Below are positions 8,625 to 17,666 of a stretch of 64,000 bases of DNA, piece after piece. Both the position numbers and the translations under genes were made by a program. Location: assembly GCA_964459205.1 (NCBI GenBank), contig CAYWKJ010000001.1:21936-85935 (forward strand), given 5' to 3'. The notes beneath the pieces are model-generated. The model had not been told where the DNA came from. It worked only from the letters and a program-made list of their open reading frames with translations, and did not search any database. Position 1 is the stretch's first letter, and each line of letters starts with the position of its first letter. Source of the stretch: JABJMC01 sp964459205 (GTDB lineage: Bacteria > Patescibacteriota > Gracilibacteria > UBA1369 > UBA12473).

Positions 8625-8638
8625 GGTATATTGTTGCT

Positions 8639-9082
8639 ATGCAAGAATCTTTATTAGATGAGAGATTAAAAGGAGCTATTTTAAGGGCAGGGAAAGAGTT
8701 GCCTTCAGATGTTGTGAGTTTTTATGTCCAGAAGACCGGGCATAAAATTGATATTGTGATTTATGAGGCAATGATTGATCATCGCTGGAAGAAAGGTCGA
8801 ATGGGAGCGGTTTACAGTAACGTTTTATTGCTGGTTATAGTTGGCTATATTTTATATGGAGCGGTTACTGAGGGGTCGATTGAGGGGCAGGAATTTGCCG
8901 CAACTACAATGACTATTTTTATTGCAGTCTTTTTCTTTCTTATTGCAGCTGGGAATTTAGCTTTGCGTTGGTTTCGGAAGCCGACTAAGAATTTTTATAA
9001 GCTTATAACTCCCAAGTTGGACGTTAAAGACCTGTATACAGCGATTGATAATTTAAAGAGCAATGTCGGAAAGCCCGACTAG
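8639..9082 (+). CDS. Small membrane protein with two transmembrane segments, between pheT and pheS
   Basis: Unrecognised. 147 aa with a soluble charged N-terminal half (residues 1-60), two hydrophobic spans at about 61-78 and 91-109, and a short basic C-terminal tail. The topology suggests both ends are on the same side of the membrane. It lies antisense between the two phenylalanyl-tRNA synthetase genes, overlapping the 3' end of pheS by four bases. No link to tRNA charging is implied by the sequence. Confidence 0.75.
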   Translation: MQESLLDERLKGAILRAGKELPSDVVSFYVQKTGHKIDIVIYEAMIDHRWKKGRMGAVYSNVLLLVIVGYILYGAVTEGSIEGQEFAATTMTIFIAVFFFLIAAGNLALRWFRKPTKNFYKLITPKLDVKDLYTAIDNLKSNVGKPD

Positions 9083-10119
9083 AACTGTTCAGCAAAGCGA
9101 AGATCGCCGCTGGTTAAATGTCGAATGTCGTCGATGCCATAACGCATCATAACGAGTCTAGTTAGGCCAAAGCCAAAGGCCCAGCCTTGATAAACATCAG
9201 GATCAACACCACCGGCTCGGAGAACATGGGGGTGAGTCATGCCGCAGCCCATAAATTCGATCCAGCCAGTGCGTTTACAAACTTTACAGCCTTTTCCGTC
9301 ACAGAAAATACAAGACATGTCGAGTTCGAGTCCGGGCTCCACAAACGGGAAATAACCTGGCCTAAAGCGGATTTTCATCTCTTTTTTGAATAATCGTTGA
9401 AGGAATTCAAGCATCACGCCTTTTAAATGGGCAATAGAAATGTCTTTGTCGATCATAAGGCCTTCAACTTGGTCAAAGGTGTGTTCATGTGAGGCGTCAG
9501 TAGCTTCGTTACGGAAAACTCGTCCCGGAACAATAATTCGCAATGGGACTCCATGCTTTTTCATGGCGCGAATTTGATTAGGCGAAGTGTGCGTGCGGAG
9601 AACTAAGCGGCCCTCTTTTTTATCGGCTTTTTTGTCGATAAAGAAAGTATCTTGCATGTCACGAGCTGGATGATCAGCCGGGATATTAAGTCCTTCAAAA
9701 TTATAGTACTCGCTTTCGATTTCCGGGCCATCGATCACAGAAAAGCCCATTTGTTGAAAAATGCGTTCAACTTCTTCTTGGACCTGATAGAGTGGGTGGA
9801 TATGACCTTGTTTGTAGCCTTCTCCGGGCTGAGTTAAGTCAATCCATTCATCGCTTAAGGCTTTAGAAATTTCCTCACGTTCGAATTCGTTCTGCTTAAG
9901 CTTAAATTTTCCTTCAAGTTGAATTTTTAGTTCATTGGTGGCTTTCCCAAAAGTTTTTTTATCTTCAGAGGAAAGGTGCTTAAGTCCGCGGAGCAGCATG
10001 GTGAGCTCGCCTTTGCGGCCGAGATATTTGGTGTGGTAAGCGTCTAAATTCGCGCTCGTCTTAACTTGGTCGAGGGCGGCTAGGGCTTCTTTTTCGAGTT
10101 TTTTTAAGTCTTCTTGCAT
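9079..10119 (-). CDS. pheS: Phenylalanyl-tRNA synthetase alpha subunit
   Basis: The catalytic chain of the enzyme. The N-terminal 100 residues form the helical tRNA-contacting arm; the class II core follows, with GHIHPLYQVQEEVERIF (motif 1 region), FRNEATDASHEHTFDQVEG (motif 2) and GLTRLVMMRYGIDDIR (motif 3). A Cys-rich insertion (CIFCDGKGCKVC) matches the metal-binding loop found in many bacterial PheS. At 346 aa it is full length. See the pheT entry for the odd gene order. Confidence 0.97.
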   Translation of the reverse strand: MQEDLKKLEKEALAALDQVKTSANLDAYHTKYLGRKGELTMLLRGLKHLSSEDKKTFGKATNELKIQLEGKFKLKQNEFEREEISKALSDEWIDLTQPGEGYKQGHIHPLYQVQEEVERIFQQMGFSVIDGPEIESEYYNFEGLNIPADHPARDMQDTFFIDKKADKKEGRLVLRTHTSPNQIRAMKKHGVPLRIIVPGRVFRNEATDASHEHTFDQVEGLMIDKDISIAHLKGVMLEFLQRLFKKEMKIRFRPGYFPFVEPGLELDMSCIFCDGKGCKVCKRTGWIEFMGCGMTHPHVLRAGGVDPDVYQGWAFGFGLTRLVMMRYGIDDIRHLTSGDLRFAEQF

Positions 10120-10269
10120 AACGCTACGTAGTTTAGCGGGGTTGGAGCTAGATGTTAAGCTCTTGTTTTAACTTTGAGTTGGGTTAGTAAGATTTCTCAG
10201 GATGAATTAAGAAGAGGTTGCCGTTTAGATTGCGTGTTAGATTGTCGCTCCTTGGCTAAACTAAACCAG

Positions 10270-10626
10270 ATGGAGGCTCCTCAAAGTGAAAGGAATCTTC
10301 CCCACAATCAGAGAGTTCAGCAAAGAACTCTAAGGTTTTTAAGAGAATGGGGGTTTGAGATTGGCATGGCGGACGCAAGTCATTTAAGAAGGCTTTTGAG
10401 AGATGTTGACCTTGCAAATAAGCAATTAGATCGAAGGGGAGTAATATTAGATTATCAAAGGGTCACAATGGAAGCTGTGTATAGATGGCTTTTCCGGGTT
10501 CATGGCATTGATGTTAATAATTACATTCCTCACGAAGTTAGAATGAACTATGAAAAGCTCTCCGAGAAAATGAGAGATATTGCGGTTATTGTGAATAGAA
10601 GAAACAGGGAAAGTGAAATGTTGTAA
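10270..10626 (+). CDS. Orphan helical protein (118 aa)
   Basis: Unrecognised. The ATG at 10270 is chosen because the region upstream (to 10174, TTG) would have to serve as leader and as the pheS promoter. The protein is Arg/Asn-rich and mostly helical, with no signal or membrane segment. It converges on the HU gene, and the shared hairpin at 10634-10656 lies between them. The reading frame is clean, but coding status rests on length and residue pattern only. Confidence 0.55.
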   Translation: MEAPQSERNLPHNQRVQQRTLRFLREWGFEIGMADASHLRRLLRDVDLANKQLDRRGVILDYQRVTMEAVYRWLFRVHGIDVNNYIPHEVRMNYEKLSEKMRDIAVIVNRRNRESEML

Positions 10627-10633
10627 AACAAAA

Positions 10634-10656
10634 AGACCCCCAATAAATGAGGGCCT
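10634..10656 (-). terminator. Intrinsic terminator of the HU gene
   Basis: On the minus strand AGGCCCTC pairs with GGGGGTCT (two wobble pairs) across ATTTATT, followed by TTTTTGTTTT. It may also act weakly in the plus direction for the convergent orphan gene. Confidence 0.75.
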
Positions 10657-10681
10657 CTTTATCTCAGGAATGAGGGATTTC

Positions 10682-10957
10682 TTATTTAACAGCGTCTTTA
10701 AGAGTCTTGCCAGCTTTGAAAGCAGGAAGCTTCATTGAAGGGATTTGAATCTTTTCGCTTGGGTTACGTGGGTTAACACCAGTACGAGCAGCACGTTTGC
10801 TAACACGGAAAGTTCCGAAACCAGTAATGGTAACGTTTTGACCTTTTTTGAGTGAGGTGGTGATTGTTTCGAGCATTGCTTCTAGAGCAATTGCAGCAGC
10901 TTTTTTAGTAATACCAGCACTCTGGGCGGCTGCGTTAATGAGGTCTTGCTTTGTCAT
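10682..10957 (-). CDS. hup: DNA-binding protein HU
   Basis: A 91-residue HU/IHF-family nucleoid protein that bends DNA as a dimer. It has the family pattern from MTKQDLINAAAQSAGITKK through GFGTFRVSKRAARTGVNPRN, including the DNA-intercalating arm (RNP region) in the last third. It has its own strong promoter (10995-11022) and terminator. The spacer of that promoter carries a GCGCTT/AAGCGC palindrome that could be a regulatory site. Confidence 0.97.
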   Translation of the reverse strand: MTKQDLINAAAQSAGITKKAAAIALEAMLETITTSLKKGQNVTITGFGTFRVSKRAARTGVNPRNPSEKIQIPSMKLPAFKAGKTLKDAVK

Positions 10958-10994
10958 TTTTTAGCAAAGATTAAGAATAAAGAGACTGAGTCCG

Positions 10995-11022
10995 ATTATA
11001 AGCGAGCGCTTTTTAAGCGCAA
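10995..11022 (-). promoter_or_regulatory. hup promoter (TTGCGC-N16-TATAAT)
   Basis: On the minus strand TTGCGC (11017-11022) and TATAAT (10995-11000) flank a 16-base spacer. GCGCTTAAAAAGCGC, a perfect 6-bp-arm palindrome, overlaps the -35 box and spacer. Confidence 0.7.
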
Positions 11023-11131
11023 GGCTTTTTTGTTGCATGGAAAAGAAAAGTGTTGATTAATGGCTTATTTATGGGAAAATTCGAGCCCCTGGTTGCAAAA
11101 CTGTTAGAAATACTATAAATGTATTAAGCGT

Positions 11132-13360
11132 ATGACAAAAAACTTAGTCATTGTTGAGTCGCCGGCGAAAGCTAAGACAATTTCCAAATTTCTTGGGAAA
11201 GACTATACCGTAAAAGCTTCTATGGGGCATGTGCGGGATCTTCCTAAATCGCAAATGGGAATTGATACTGAGAAGCATTTTGAAGCCACTTATGTGATTT
11301 CGCCAGATAAGAAAAAGGTTATTAAAGATCTGAAAAGTAAGATTAAAGCGGATACGACCGTGTGGCTCGCAACTGATTGCGACCGTGAAGGGGAAGCAAT
11401 TGGATGGCATTTGCAAGAAGCTTTGAAATTAAAAAAGAGCAAGACGCATCGAATTGTTTTTCATGAAATTACTAAGCCAGCCATTATGGCCGCGTTAGAG
11501 GATCCACAAGAATTAAAAGAACACTTAATTGACGCGCAGCAAGCTCGTCGAGTTTTGGATCGTTTAGTTGGTTATGAGCTTTCACCATTACTTTGGAAAA
11601 AAGTTCGGTACGGGCTTTCAGCGGGACGCGTGCAAAGTGTAGCGGTTCGTTTGATTGTAGATCGAGAACGTGAGCGCGACGCTTTTGAAAAAGAAGAATA
11701 CTGGAGCGTAAGCGGAGAGTTTTATGGGAAGAAGAAAACAGATACTTTTGAGGCCAAACTTCTTAAAAAAGATGACAAAAAGCTAGAAATTAAGAACGAA
11801 AAAGAAGCAAAAAAGATTTTGAAAGATTTAGATAAGGCAGAATTCAAAATTGAAAAAATTGAACATAAAGAAGTTAAAAAGAATCCAGCGCCACCATTTA
11901 CAACATCAACTTTGCAACAGGAGGCCGCACGAAAATTGCGCATGTCTGTTAAAAAAACCATGGTAGTTGCGCAGCAGCTTTATGAGGGGATTAATATTGG
12001 AAAGCACCATCATGGTCTTATCACTTACATGCGTACAGATTCGGTTAGTTTGTCTAATACGGCTACTGCGGCCATTAAAAAAATGGTGACTGAGGACCAT
12101 GGAAAGGAATATGCCTTAGATAAACCCCGAACTTTTAAGAGCAAAAAAGGCGCCCAAGAAGCGCATGAAGCAATTCGTCCGGTGGATGTGACTTTAAAAC
12201 CAGCGGATTTAGAAGAGTACTTGGATAAGGATCAATTAAAACTTTATAAGTTGATTTGGAAACGCGCGATTGCGAGCCAGATGTCGCAAGCGATTATGGA
12301 TCGCGAAAAAGTAGACATTTTAGATAAAAAGCATAAATATTTGCTTCGGGCGAATGGGCAACGAGTTAAGTTCCCCGGGTTTATGAAAGTTTATATTGAA
12401 AGTTATGATCATCCAGATGATCAAACTAAGCACGATGAGCATTTGCTTCCAGAGCTTAAGGAAAAACAAGCAGTGCATACTAAAGAATTAGTGCCAGCCC
12501 AGCATTTCACTCAGCCCCCACCACGTTATACTGAGGCGAGCTTGGTTAAAAAATTAGAATCTGAAGAGATTGGACGACCATCAACTTACGCTCCGACAAT
12601 TACAACAGTTATTAATCGTGGTTACGTAGAAAAAGATGAAGGAACACTTAAGCCAACAGATACGGCGTATGTAGTGACGGATGTTTTGGTGAAGCATTTT
12701 TCAACGATTGTAGATGTTCATTTTACCGCTAAAATGGAGGATGATTTAGATCGCATTGCCGAAGGAAAAGAAGATTGGGAAGAGTTTATGGCTGATTTTT
12801 ATAAACCTTTCCACAAAAATATTGAAACTAAGATGAAAACTATTAAGAAAGAGGACGTGGTAAATGAAGAAACAGATGAGATTTGTGAAAAATGCGGATC
12901 TCCCATGGTGAAAAAACTAGGGCGTTTTGGGAAATTTTTGTCTTGCTCTAATTATCCAGAGTGTAAGCACGCTAAGCCGATTGGAGAAACAAAGGAAGAA
13001 GAAAAGGAATTTGAGGATTTGCAGAAGAAATTGGGTGGTAAAAAATGCTCTAAGTGTGGTGGTGAAATGGAGGTTAAGAAAGGTCGATATGGAGAATTTT
13101 TGGGATGCTCAAACTATCCGAAATGCAAAAACATGCAGTCAATTGTGAAGTTTGCTGGAGTAAAATGCCCAGAATGTAAGGGTGGCCAACTAATTGAAAG
13201 ACGCACCAGAAAAGGAGCAAGAGTCTTTTATGGGTGTAATAAATTTCCAAAATGTAAATTTGCGCTTTGGAACAAGCCAGTTGATAAGAAATGTAAAAAA
13301 TGTAAGAGCATTATGATCGAAAAAGACGATAAAGTGGTGTGCTCTAAATGTAAGGAGTAA
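11132..13360 (+). CDS. topA: DNA topoisomerase I
   Basis: A type IA topoisomerase relaxing negative supercoils. The Toprim domain starts at residue 4 (LVIVESPAKAKTI) and carries TDCDREGE (81-88). The catalytic tyrosine is in GLITYMRTDS (Tyr 299). Three zinc-ribbon repeats follow in the C-terminal 150 residues (CEKC...CSNYPEC, CSKC...CSNYPKC, CPEC...CNKFPKC), plus a final CKKC...CSKC pair. At 742 aa it is complete. It is divergent from hup, so two DNA-structure genes share one intergenic region. Confidence 0.97.
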   Translation: MTKNLVIVESPAKAKTISKFLGKDYTVKASMGHVRDLPKSQMGIDTEKHFEATYVISPDKKKVIKDLKSKIKADTTVWLATDCDREGEAIGWHLQEALKLKKSKTHRIVFHEITKPAIMAALEDPQELKEHLIDAQQARRVLDRLVGYELSPLLWKKVRYGLSAGRVQSVAVRLIVDRERERDAFEKEEYWSVSGEFYGKKKTDTFEAKLLKKDDKKLEIKNEKEAKKILKDLDKAEFKIEKIEHKEVKKNPAPPFTTSTLQQEAARKLRMSVKKTMVVAQQLYEGINIGKHHHGLITYMRTDSVSLSNTATAAIKKMVTEDHGKEYALDKPRTFKSKKGAQEAHEAIRPVDVTLKPADLEEYLDKDQLKLYKLIWKRAIASQMSQAIMDREKVDILDKKHKYLLRANGQRVKFPGFMKVYIESYDHPDDQTKHDEHLLPELKEKQAVHTKELVPAQHFTQPPPRYTEASLVKKLESEEIGRPSTYAPTITTVINRGYVEKDEGTLKPTDTAYVVTDVLVKHFSTIVDVHFTAKMEDDLDRIAEGKEDWEEFMADFYKPFHKNIETKMKTIKKEDVVNEETDEICEKCGSPMVKKLGRFGKFLSCSNYPECKHAKPIGETKEEEKEFEDLQKKLGGKKCSKCGGEMEVKKGRYGEFLGCSNYPKCKNMQSIVKFAGVKCPECKGGQLIERRTRKGARVFYGCNKFPKCKFALWNKPVDKKCKKCKSIMIEKDDKVVCSKCKE

Positions 13361-13388
13361 AGAAGCGTCTTTATAAGGTTAGATGCTA

Positions 13389-13417
13389 TTGCCAAAAAGG
13401 CTTTTTTTTGGTAAAAT
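13389..13417 (+). promoter_or_regulatory. Promoter of the CARDB surface protein (TTGCCA-N17-TAAAAT), overlapping a topA terminator-like hairpin
   Basis: TTGCCA (13389-13394) and TAAAAT (13412-13417) are 17 bases apart. The same bases form CCAAAAA/TTTTTGG, a hairpin with a T8 run that could end the topA transcript. Confidence 0.6.
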
Positions 13418-13455
13418 AAAGAGATTTAAAAATAAAAACTTAAACCTAAATCATC

Positions 13456-16400
13456 ATGAAACACAAAAAACTCTTTTGGTTCAGCCTGGTGCCGACCTTT
13501 TTCATCCTTGCTGTGATGGCATTTTCTTCTGTTGCGTTGAGTTATTTTAGCCCGCCAGATGATAGTGGGGCTGTAACTGGTGTGACTTATTTAAATAACG
13601 ACTCAACAGCGTTGAAAAAGGAAGCTTATCGAATAGATTTTCAGGTAGGGAATTGGTCGATTAAGGATGTTAAAGCCGCAATTGCTACGGAAAGAGCGAA
13701 AGGGAGCACAATTGCTTCAAATAAGAATCTTGAATTTGATCCAGATGGTGAAGTATATGATACGCAAAGATACGCTTACTTAGCGAATGGGAAATGGATA
13801 GATTTTGGAATATGTTCAGATCCACAATCTGCTTGTTATAACAACAGAGTAAGGGTGGATTTGGACTTAACAGGACCATTAGCAGGCACTGGTGATGCTT
13901 ATTGGTCAGGTCGAGCTTATTGGAGTGAGTCTGAAAATGGTGACGTTATTAATGATGGTTGGATTACATTTGATTGGAATTGCGACAAAGTAGAAGGAAA
14001 ATGTAGCATTGAGGATCGAGTGCGTACGGATTTAGAGACAGAAGTTGTGAGTGGGTATGCGTATAGTCCAGAATTAGGTTGGCTTAATTTTAGGAATAGT
14101 AAGGAGGCTAAATACACTGTGCTTCAAGACTTGTTAGAAGTGGAAGAAGTAGAAGGATGTACCAGCATGGAAGATTTAAATGACGGCGACGTTTACCATG
14201 TAGGTGATACCTTTGTAGATTCCGGCGTTACAGTAGAGGCAATGGCCTTTCAATGGTCTGACGAAAGCTGGACATCTGCTGGGGAGACTAAAGTGAAAAC
14301 TGGTACCAAGGCCGGAGGTAGCGGCAATGACTTAATGGTTAATAATATTTCTTTGGATTTTGATTTTGGGGCGTCTATATCAGGCTTAACCATGAATTTT
14401 GGTGAGTATGGAGGAAATCTTAATCTAAAGGTTAATGATGAGCTTCGTAATTTTAATAATTTTGCGGATATTGATGGTGTTACCATTGGTGATGTAACAG
14501 CCTCGGTGACAAATGGTAATGGCAATGATAAAGGTTCATTAACATTGGATGGCACGATTAGTACATTTATTGTGGGAGGACAAGAATTATATGTTGATGA
14601 TATTTGTTCAGCCGGAGAAGTAGAGACAATTCTGGTGCAGCCTATAGTTACTCTAACCCCAGATCCAGAGGACGTTACAAAATACGGCCAAGGTGGAGGC
14701 GAAGGAGCGCCTTTGGCTGATGGAGAGGATTATTATTCTTTGTCAGTTAGATTGCTTGAAACTGGTTCAATGGAAAACTTAACTGATGATTATGATGTTT
14801 CTATTGAAGTTACTCCAACTGAGGATTCATTTGTTTATAGAGATCAAGTTACTCGTTTAGATACAGATTTGGGAGCAATTGTTTTTGATGATGTTGCTTA
14901 TAGCCCATCTGATGAGGCGTTTAAAGTAAGAATTCGTTCTTGGGCGCCAACTTCTAATGTGAATGGTTATGATCAAGATGCGGATGGGGATATGGATTAT
15001 TACTTTGATCATGATCCAGAGGACGCCTCTGGTTATGCTCGTTCTGATGTGGCTAATAAATATGAAATTGCCTCTATTGATATAACAGTTACTGGCGATG
15101 ATGAGGTTGAATTTATAGCCTTGGAAGAAGAGTTAGTGGCGCCGCTTTGGGGGCTTACTGAGGATCAGGTAGATCTTAAATTCGCGCCGGCCATTGAAAT
15201 AACTAATTTGGGTCGAGAATCCGGCGAAGCTATGGATTATTCGATTCCAAGCGTTCCAGACGAGGCGATTAATTTAAATGGTTTGGTGACAGTATGGAGT
15301 GAAGTATCAGATTTCCAAGAACTTTCATTTACAGTTAATTCTACGCTTAATTCGGGAGCATATTATTATTTATTTGATAGCAATAGTAATGGGAATTTTG
15401 TCCCGGATGAGGATGGAGCGTTTGTTGCTTCAACTTTTACCCCTGGTGGAATGACTCCTGACACGGATTTAATAAGCGCTTTTAATCACACAGGTTATTA
15501 TGTCCCAGTAGATGGCTATGATCGAAGTACGGGATTAGGTAGCGGTTCAGCTGGTGGAATGATTCAAAAAACAATGCTAGTTAATGCTGATGGTTATCAG
15601 GCGGCGATAGCAGCTGTACATTCAAAAGAGCCTTTCTTTTCTAAGTTAGCTCGTTGGATGAATCCATTTTTGAAAGCTAATGCCTTAGCTATATCTAAAG
15701 ATACGAGCCGTCCAGACTTAACAATTACTAATATTTATAGGGATGGAGGCAATGAGCAACTAGTAGTTGTAGTTGAAAATATAGGAGATGATGATGTGGT
15801 TACATATCAAAATGATCCTTATATTTACATTTACATTGATAGTGTTCGAGAGTGGACTTATTCGTATAGCACCTTGGCTGATCAGTCGTTTTTAAGTGCT
15901 GGCGGAAGTAGTGAGATCCGTCCGCAGGTTTTGGATGATGAGGCTTTGCAATATGTTGTAGAGGCCTGTGTGGACCCACGTGATTATGTTAATGAAAGTG
16001 ACGAAGATAATAACTGTTACAAAGCTCAAATCGAATCTGAGCAGCTTTATTCAGATTTAATTATTAGTAGTATTTATCGAGATGATTCTAATAATCAGCT
16101 AGTAATTGAGCAGATGAACACTGGAGAAGGCGATGTAACAAGTGAAGAAGGAAATACTTATATTTGGATTGATGGAATTTTGTCATGGACTTATTCTTGG
16201 AGCACTTTGAGTGAGGCTAATAAAGAGTTTATGATTGCTGGTCAAAGTTCAGAAATTAGACCAGAGACTCTTACCCCAGATGGAGATCATTCCGTGCAAG
16301 CTTGTATTGATTACAATGGCGAGATTGAAGAATCTGATGAGAATAATAACTGTACTTTTGCGGTTATTGGGGCTGGAGCTGATGTTGATCCGCTTTATGA

Positions 16401-17460
16401 TCCATATATTGGTTATGCGATTGCGGATGAAGGAGTTACTTTTACAGTTCGTTATTATACTCACTATATGCCACTTACCGCTGGCGGGACTATTGGTTAC
16501 AATGTGCCAGCCTATGACACCAAAGCAGAAGCTGATATTTCTGGTTCAGTGACTAGCTCAGAAAGTTTTGGCGCTGATTCAGGAATTGAAAATGTTGGTG
16601 GTGAATTTGATACTGATGTTCTTAGAAACCAACTTTATCAACGCTATAAGCAAATTGCGAAGGGAGCTGGTGACCCAGGCGGAGGAGCTATTTATGGGGC
16701 CATGCATCAGTCTGGTGGGGCAGAATTAATGGGTGGGGATGTGTTGTTCTTTACTGGCGATGTTATGATTAGCGCCTTGGAGGATGATTACAATGAAAAG
16801 ACAATTATTGTGGAAGGTGGAAATGTGTTTATTGATGATAATTTGAGTGGCCAGAGTTCAACTGGGCTGCTTGTTTTCCGTGATGCAACTGGTAATGGTG
16901 GTAATGTTTATGTTCATCCAGATGTTACAGATATTCTTGCGGTTAACTTGTTTGCGGATGGCGGTCTTTACTCTTACGATGGTGATTCTGATAATATTAC
17001 TCAGCCAGATTATTTAGGCTATCAAGATATTTTAACTGATTGGGATTTTAACACTAGACAAGAAACACTAACTAATCAGTTAGCTTGGACTGGTTCAATT
17101 ATCGCTGATAATACAGTGGCTGGCGCAAGCGATCTTTCGGCCATGACTTTGCCAAGTGGTGAATCAACTAGTGATCGATTGGAGGCTGCGGAAAGCAGCT
17201 TGTCTGACCTGCGAACATTTGTAGCTTGTTGGGTTCAAACTGATGAATACGGAACCCCAGTTGATATAGATGAGGATGGATATAGTGGCTATGACGCTAG
17301 TGGAGACTTAGATTATGGAGACATGGAAGATTGTGAAGGCTTTGAAAGAGCTGCATATTTTGAATATGATGGAGATTTAGAAAACGCAAATAACACACCA
17401 TTCTATCTTGAATATGTGCCACCAAGTTCAACCTTGCCAGTTTTTGTAAGGGAGTCTTAA
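13456..17460 (+). CDS. Large secreted surface protein with two CARDB-like repeats
   Basis: A 1334-residue exported protein. A signal peptide or N-terminal anchor occupies residues 5-30 (Lys-rich start, then FWFSLVPTFFILAVMAF). The front third has repeated Gly/Trp-rich beta motifs (YAYLANGKWIDFGIC, SGYAYSPELGWLNF), typical of CPR pseudopilin-like or surface proteins. At about residues 755-975 two homologous CARDB-like domains follow (SRPDLTITNIYRDGGNEQ and YSDLIISSIYRDDSNNQ), each ending with an acidic motif, SDEDNNCY or SDENNNC. It is strongly acidic and Asp/Asn/Gly-rich. No sortase motif or C-terminal span was found. A role in surface structure or adhesion is inferred. Confidence 0.8.
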   Translation: MKHKKLFWFSLVPTFFILAVMAFSSVALSYFSPPDDSGAVTGVTYLNNDSTALKKEAYRIDFQVGNWSIKDVKAAIATERAKGSTIASNKNLEFDPDGEVYDTQRYAYLANGKWIDFGICSDPQSACYNNRVRVDLDLTGPLAGTGDAYWSGRAYWSESENGDVINDGWITFDWNCDKVEGKCSIEDRVRTDLETEVVSGYAYSPELGWLNFRNSKEAKYTVLQDLLEVEEVEGCTSMEDLNDGDVYHVGDTFVDSGVTVEAMAFQWSDESWTSAGETKVKTGTKAGGSGNDLMVNNISLDFDFGASISGLTMNFGEYGGNLNLKVNDELRNFNNFADIDGVTIGDVTASVTNGNGNDKGSLTLDGTISTFIVGGQELYVDDICSAGEVETILVQPIVTLTPDPEDVTKYGQGGGEGAPLADGEDYYSLSVRLLETGSMENLTDDYDVSIEVTPTEDSFVYRDQVTRLDTDLGAIVFDDVAYSPSDEAFKVRIRSWAPTSNVNGYDQDADGDMDYYFDHDPEDASGYARSDVANKYEIASIDITVTGDDEVEFIALEEELVAPLWGLTEDQVDLKFAPAIEITNLGRESGEAMDYSIPSVPDEAINLNGLVTVWSEVSDFQELSFTVNSTLNSGAYYYLFDSNSNGNFVPDEDGAFVASTFTPGGMTPDTDLISAFNHTGYYVPVDGYDRSTGLGSGSAGGMIQKTMLVNADGYQAAIAAVHSKEPFFSKLARWMNPFLKANALAISKDTSRPDLTITNIYRDGGNEQLVVVVENIGDDDVVTYQNDPYIYIYIDSVREWTYSYSTLADQSFLSAGGSSEIRPQVLDDEALQYVVEACVDPRDYVNESDEDNNCYKAQIESEQLYSDLIISSIYRDDSNNQLVIEQMNTGEGDVTSEEGNTYIWIDGILSWTYSWSTLSEANKEFMIAGQSSEIRPETLTPDGDHSVQACIDYNGEIEESDENNNCTFAVIGAGADVDPLYDPYIGYAIADEGVTFTVRYYTHYMPLTAGGTIGYNVPAYDTKAEADISGSVTSSESFGADSGIENVGGEFDTDVLRNQLYQRYKQIAKGAGDPGGGAIYGAMHQSGGAELMGGDVLFFTGDVMISALEDDYNEKTIIVEGGNVFIDDNLSGQSSTGLLVFRDATGNGGNVYVHPDVTDILAVNLFADGGLYSYDGDSDNITQPDYLGYQDILTDWDFNTRQETLTNQLAWTGSIIADNTVAGASDLSAMTLPSGESTSDRLEAAESSLSDLRTFVACWVQTDEYGTPVDIDEDGYSGYDASGDLDYGDMEDCEGFERAAYFEYDGDLENANNTPFYLEYVPPSSTLPVFVRES

Positions 17461-17654
17461 GCGAATTTAATCGTAAAGAAAAGGATCAAAATTGCTAATG
17501 CAATAAGGGTAGAGAAAACAATGTAAACCCAAATAGCAAAATGGCTAGTGCGGTTTAAATAGCGAAATCTTCCAGCTTGCATAACAGCTAGGGCGCCTAT
17601 AATTGCTAAGGCGAGCAGGAGAATCAGCACGATGACTAAAAAGAAGAGTTGCAT
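17457..17654 (-). CDS. Small membrane protein with two spans (65 aa)
   Basis: Unrecognised. Two hydrophobic helices (about residues 3-25 and 40-62) joined by a basic loop (QAGRFRYLNRTSH). It is the last gene of the smpB-nadE-nadM-phosphohexomutase run, 12 bases after the mutase, and overlaps the convergent surface-protein gene by four bases. The short length makes this less certain. Confidence 0.6.
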   Translation of the reverse strand: MQLFFLVIVLILLLALAIIGALAVMQAGRFRYLNRTSHFAIWVYIVFSTLIALAILILFFTIKFA

Positions 17655-17666
17655 AAACGACTAGCG

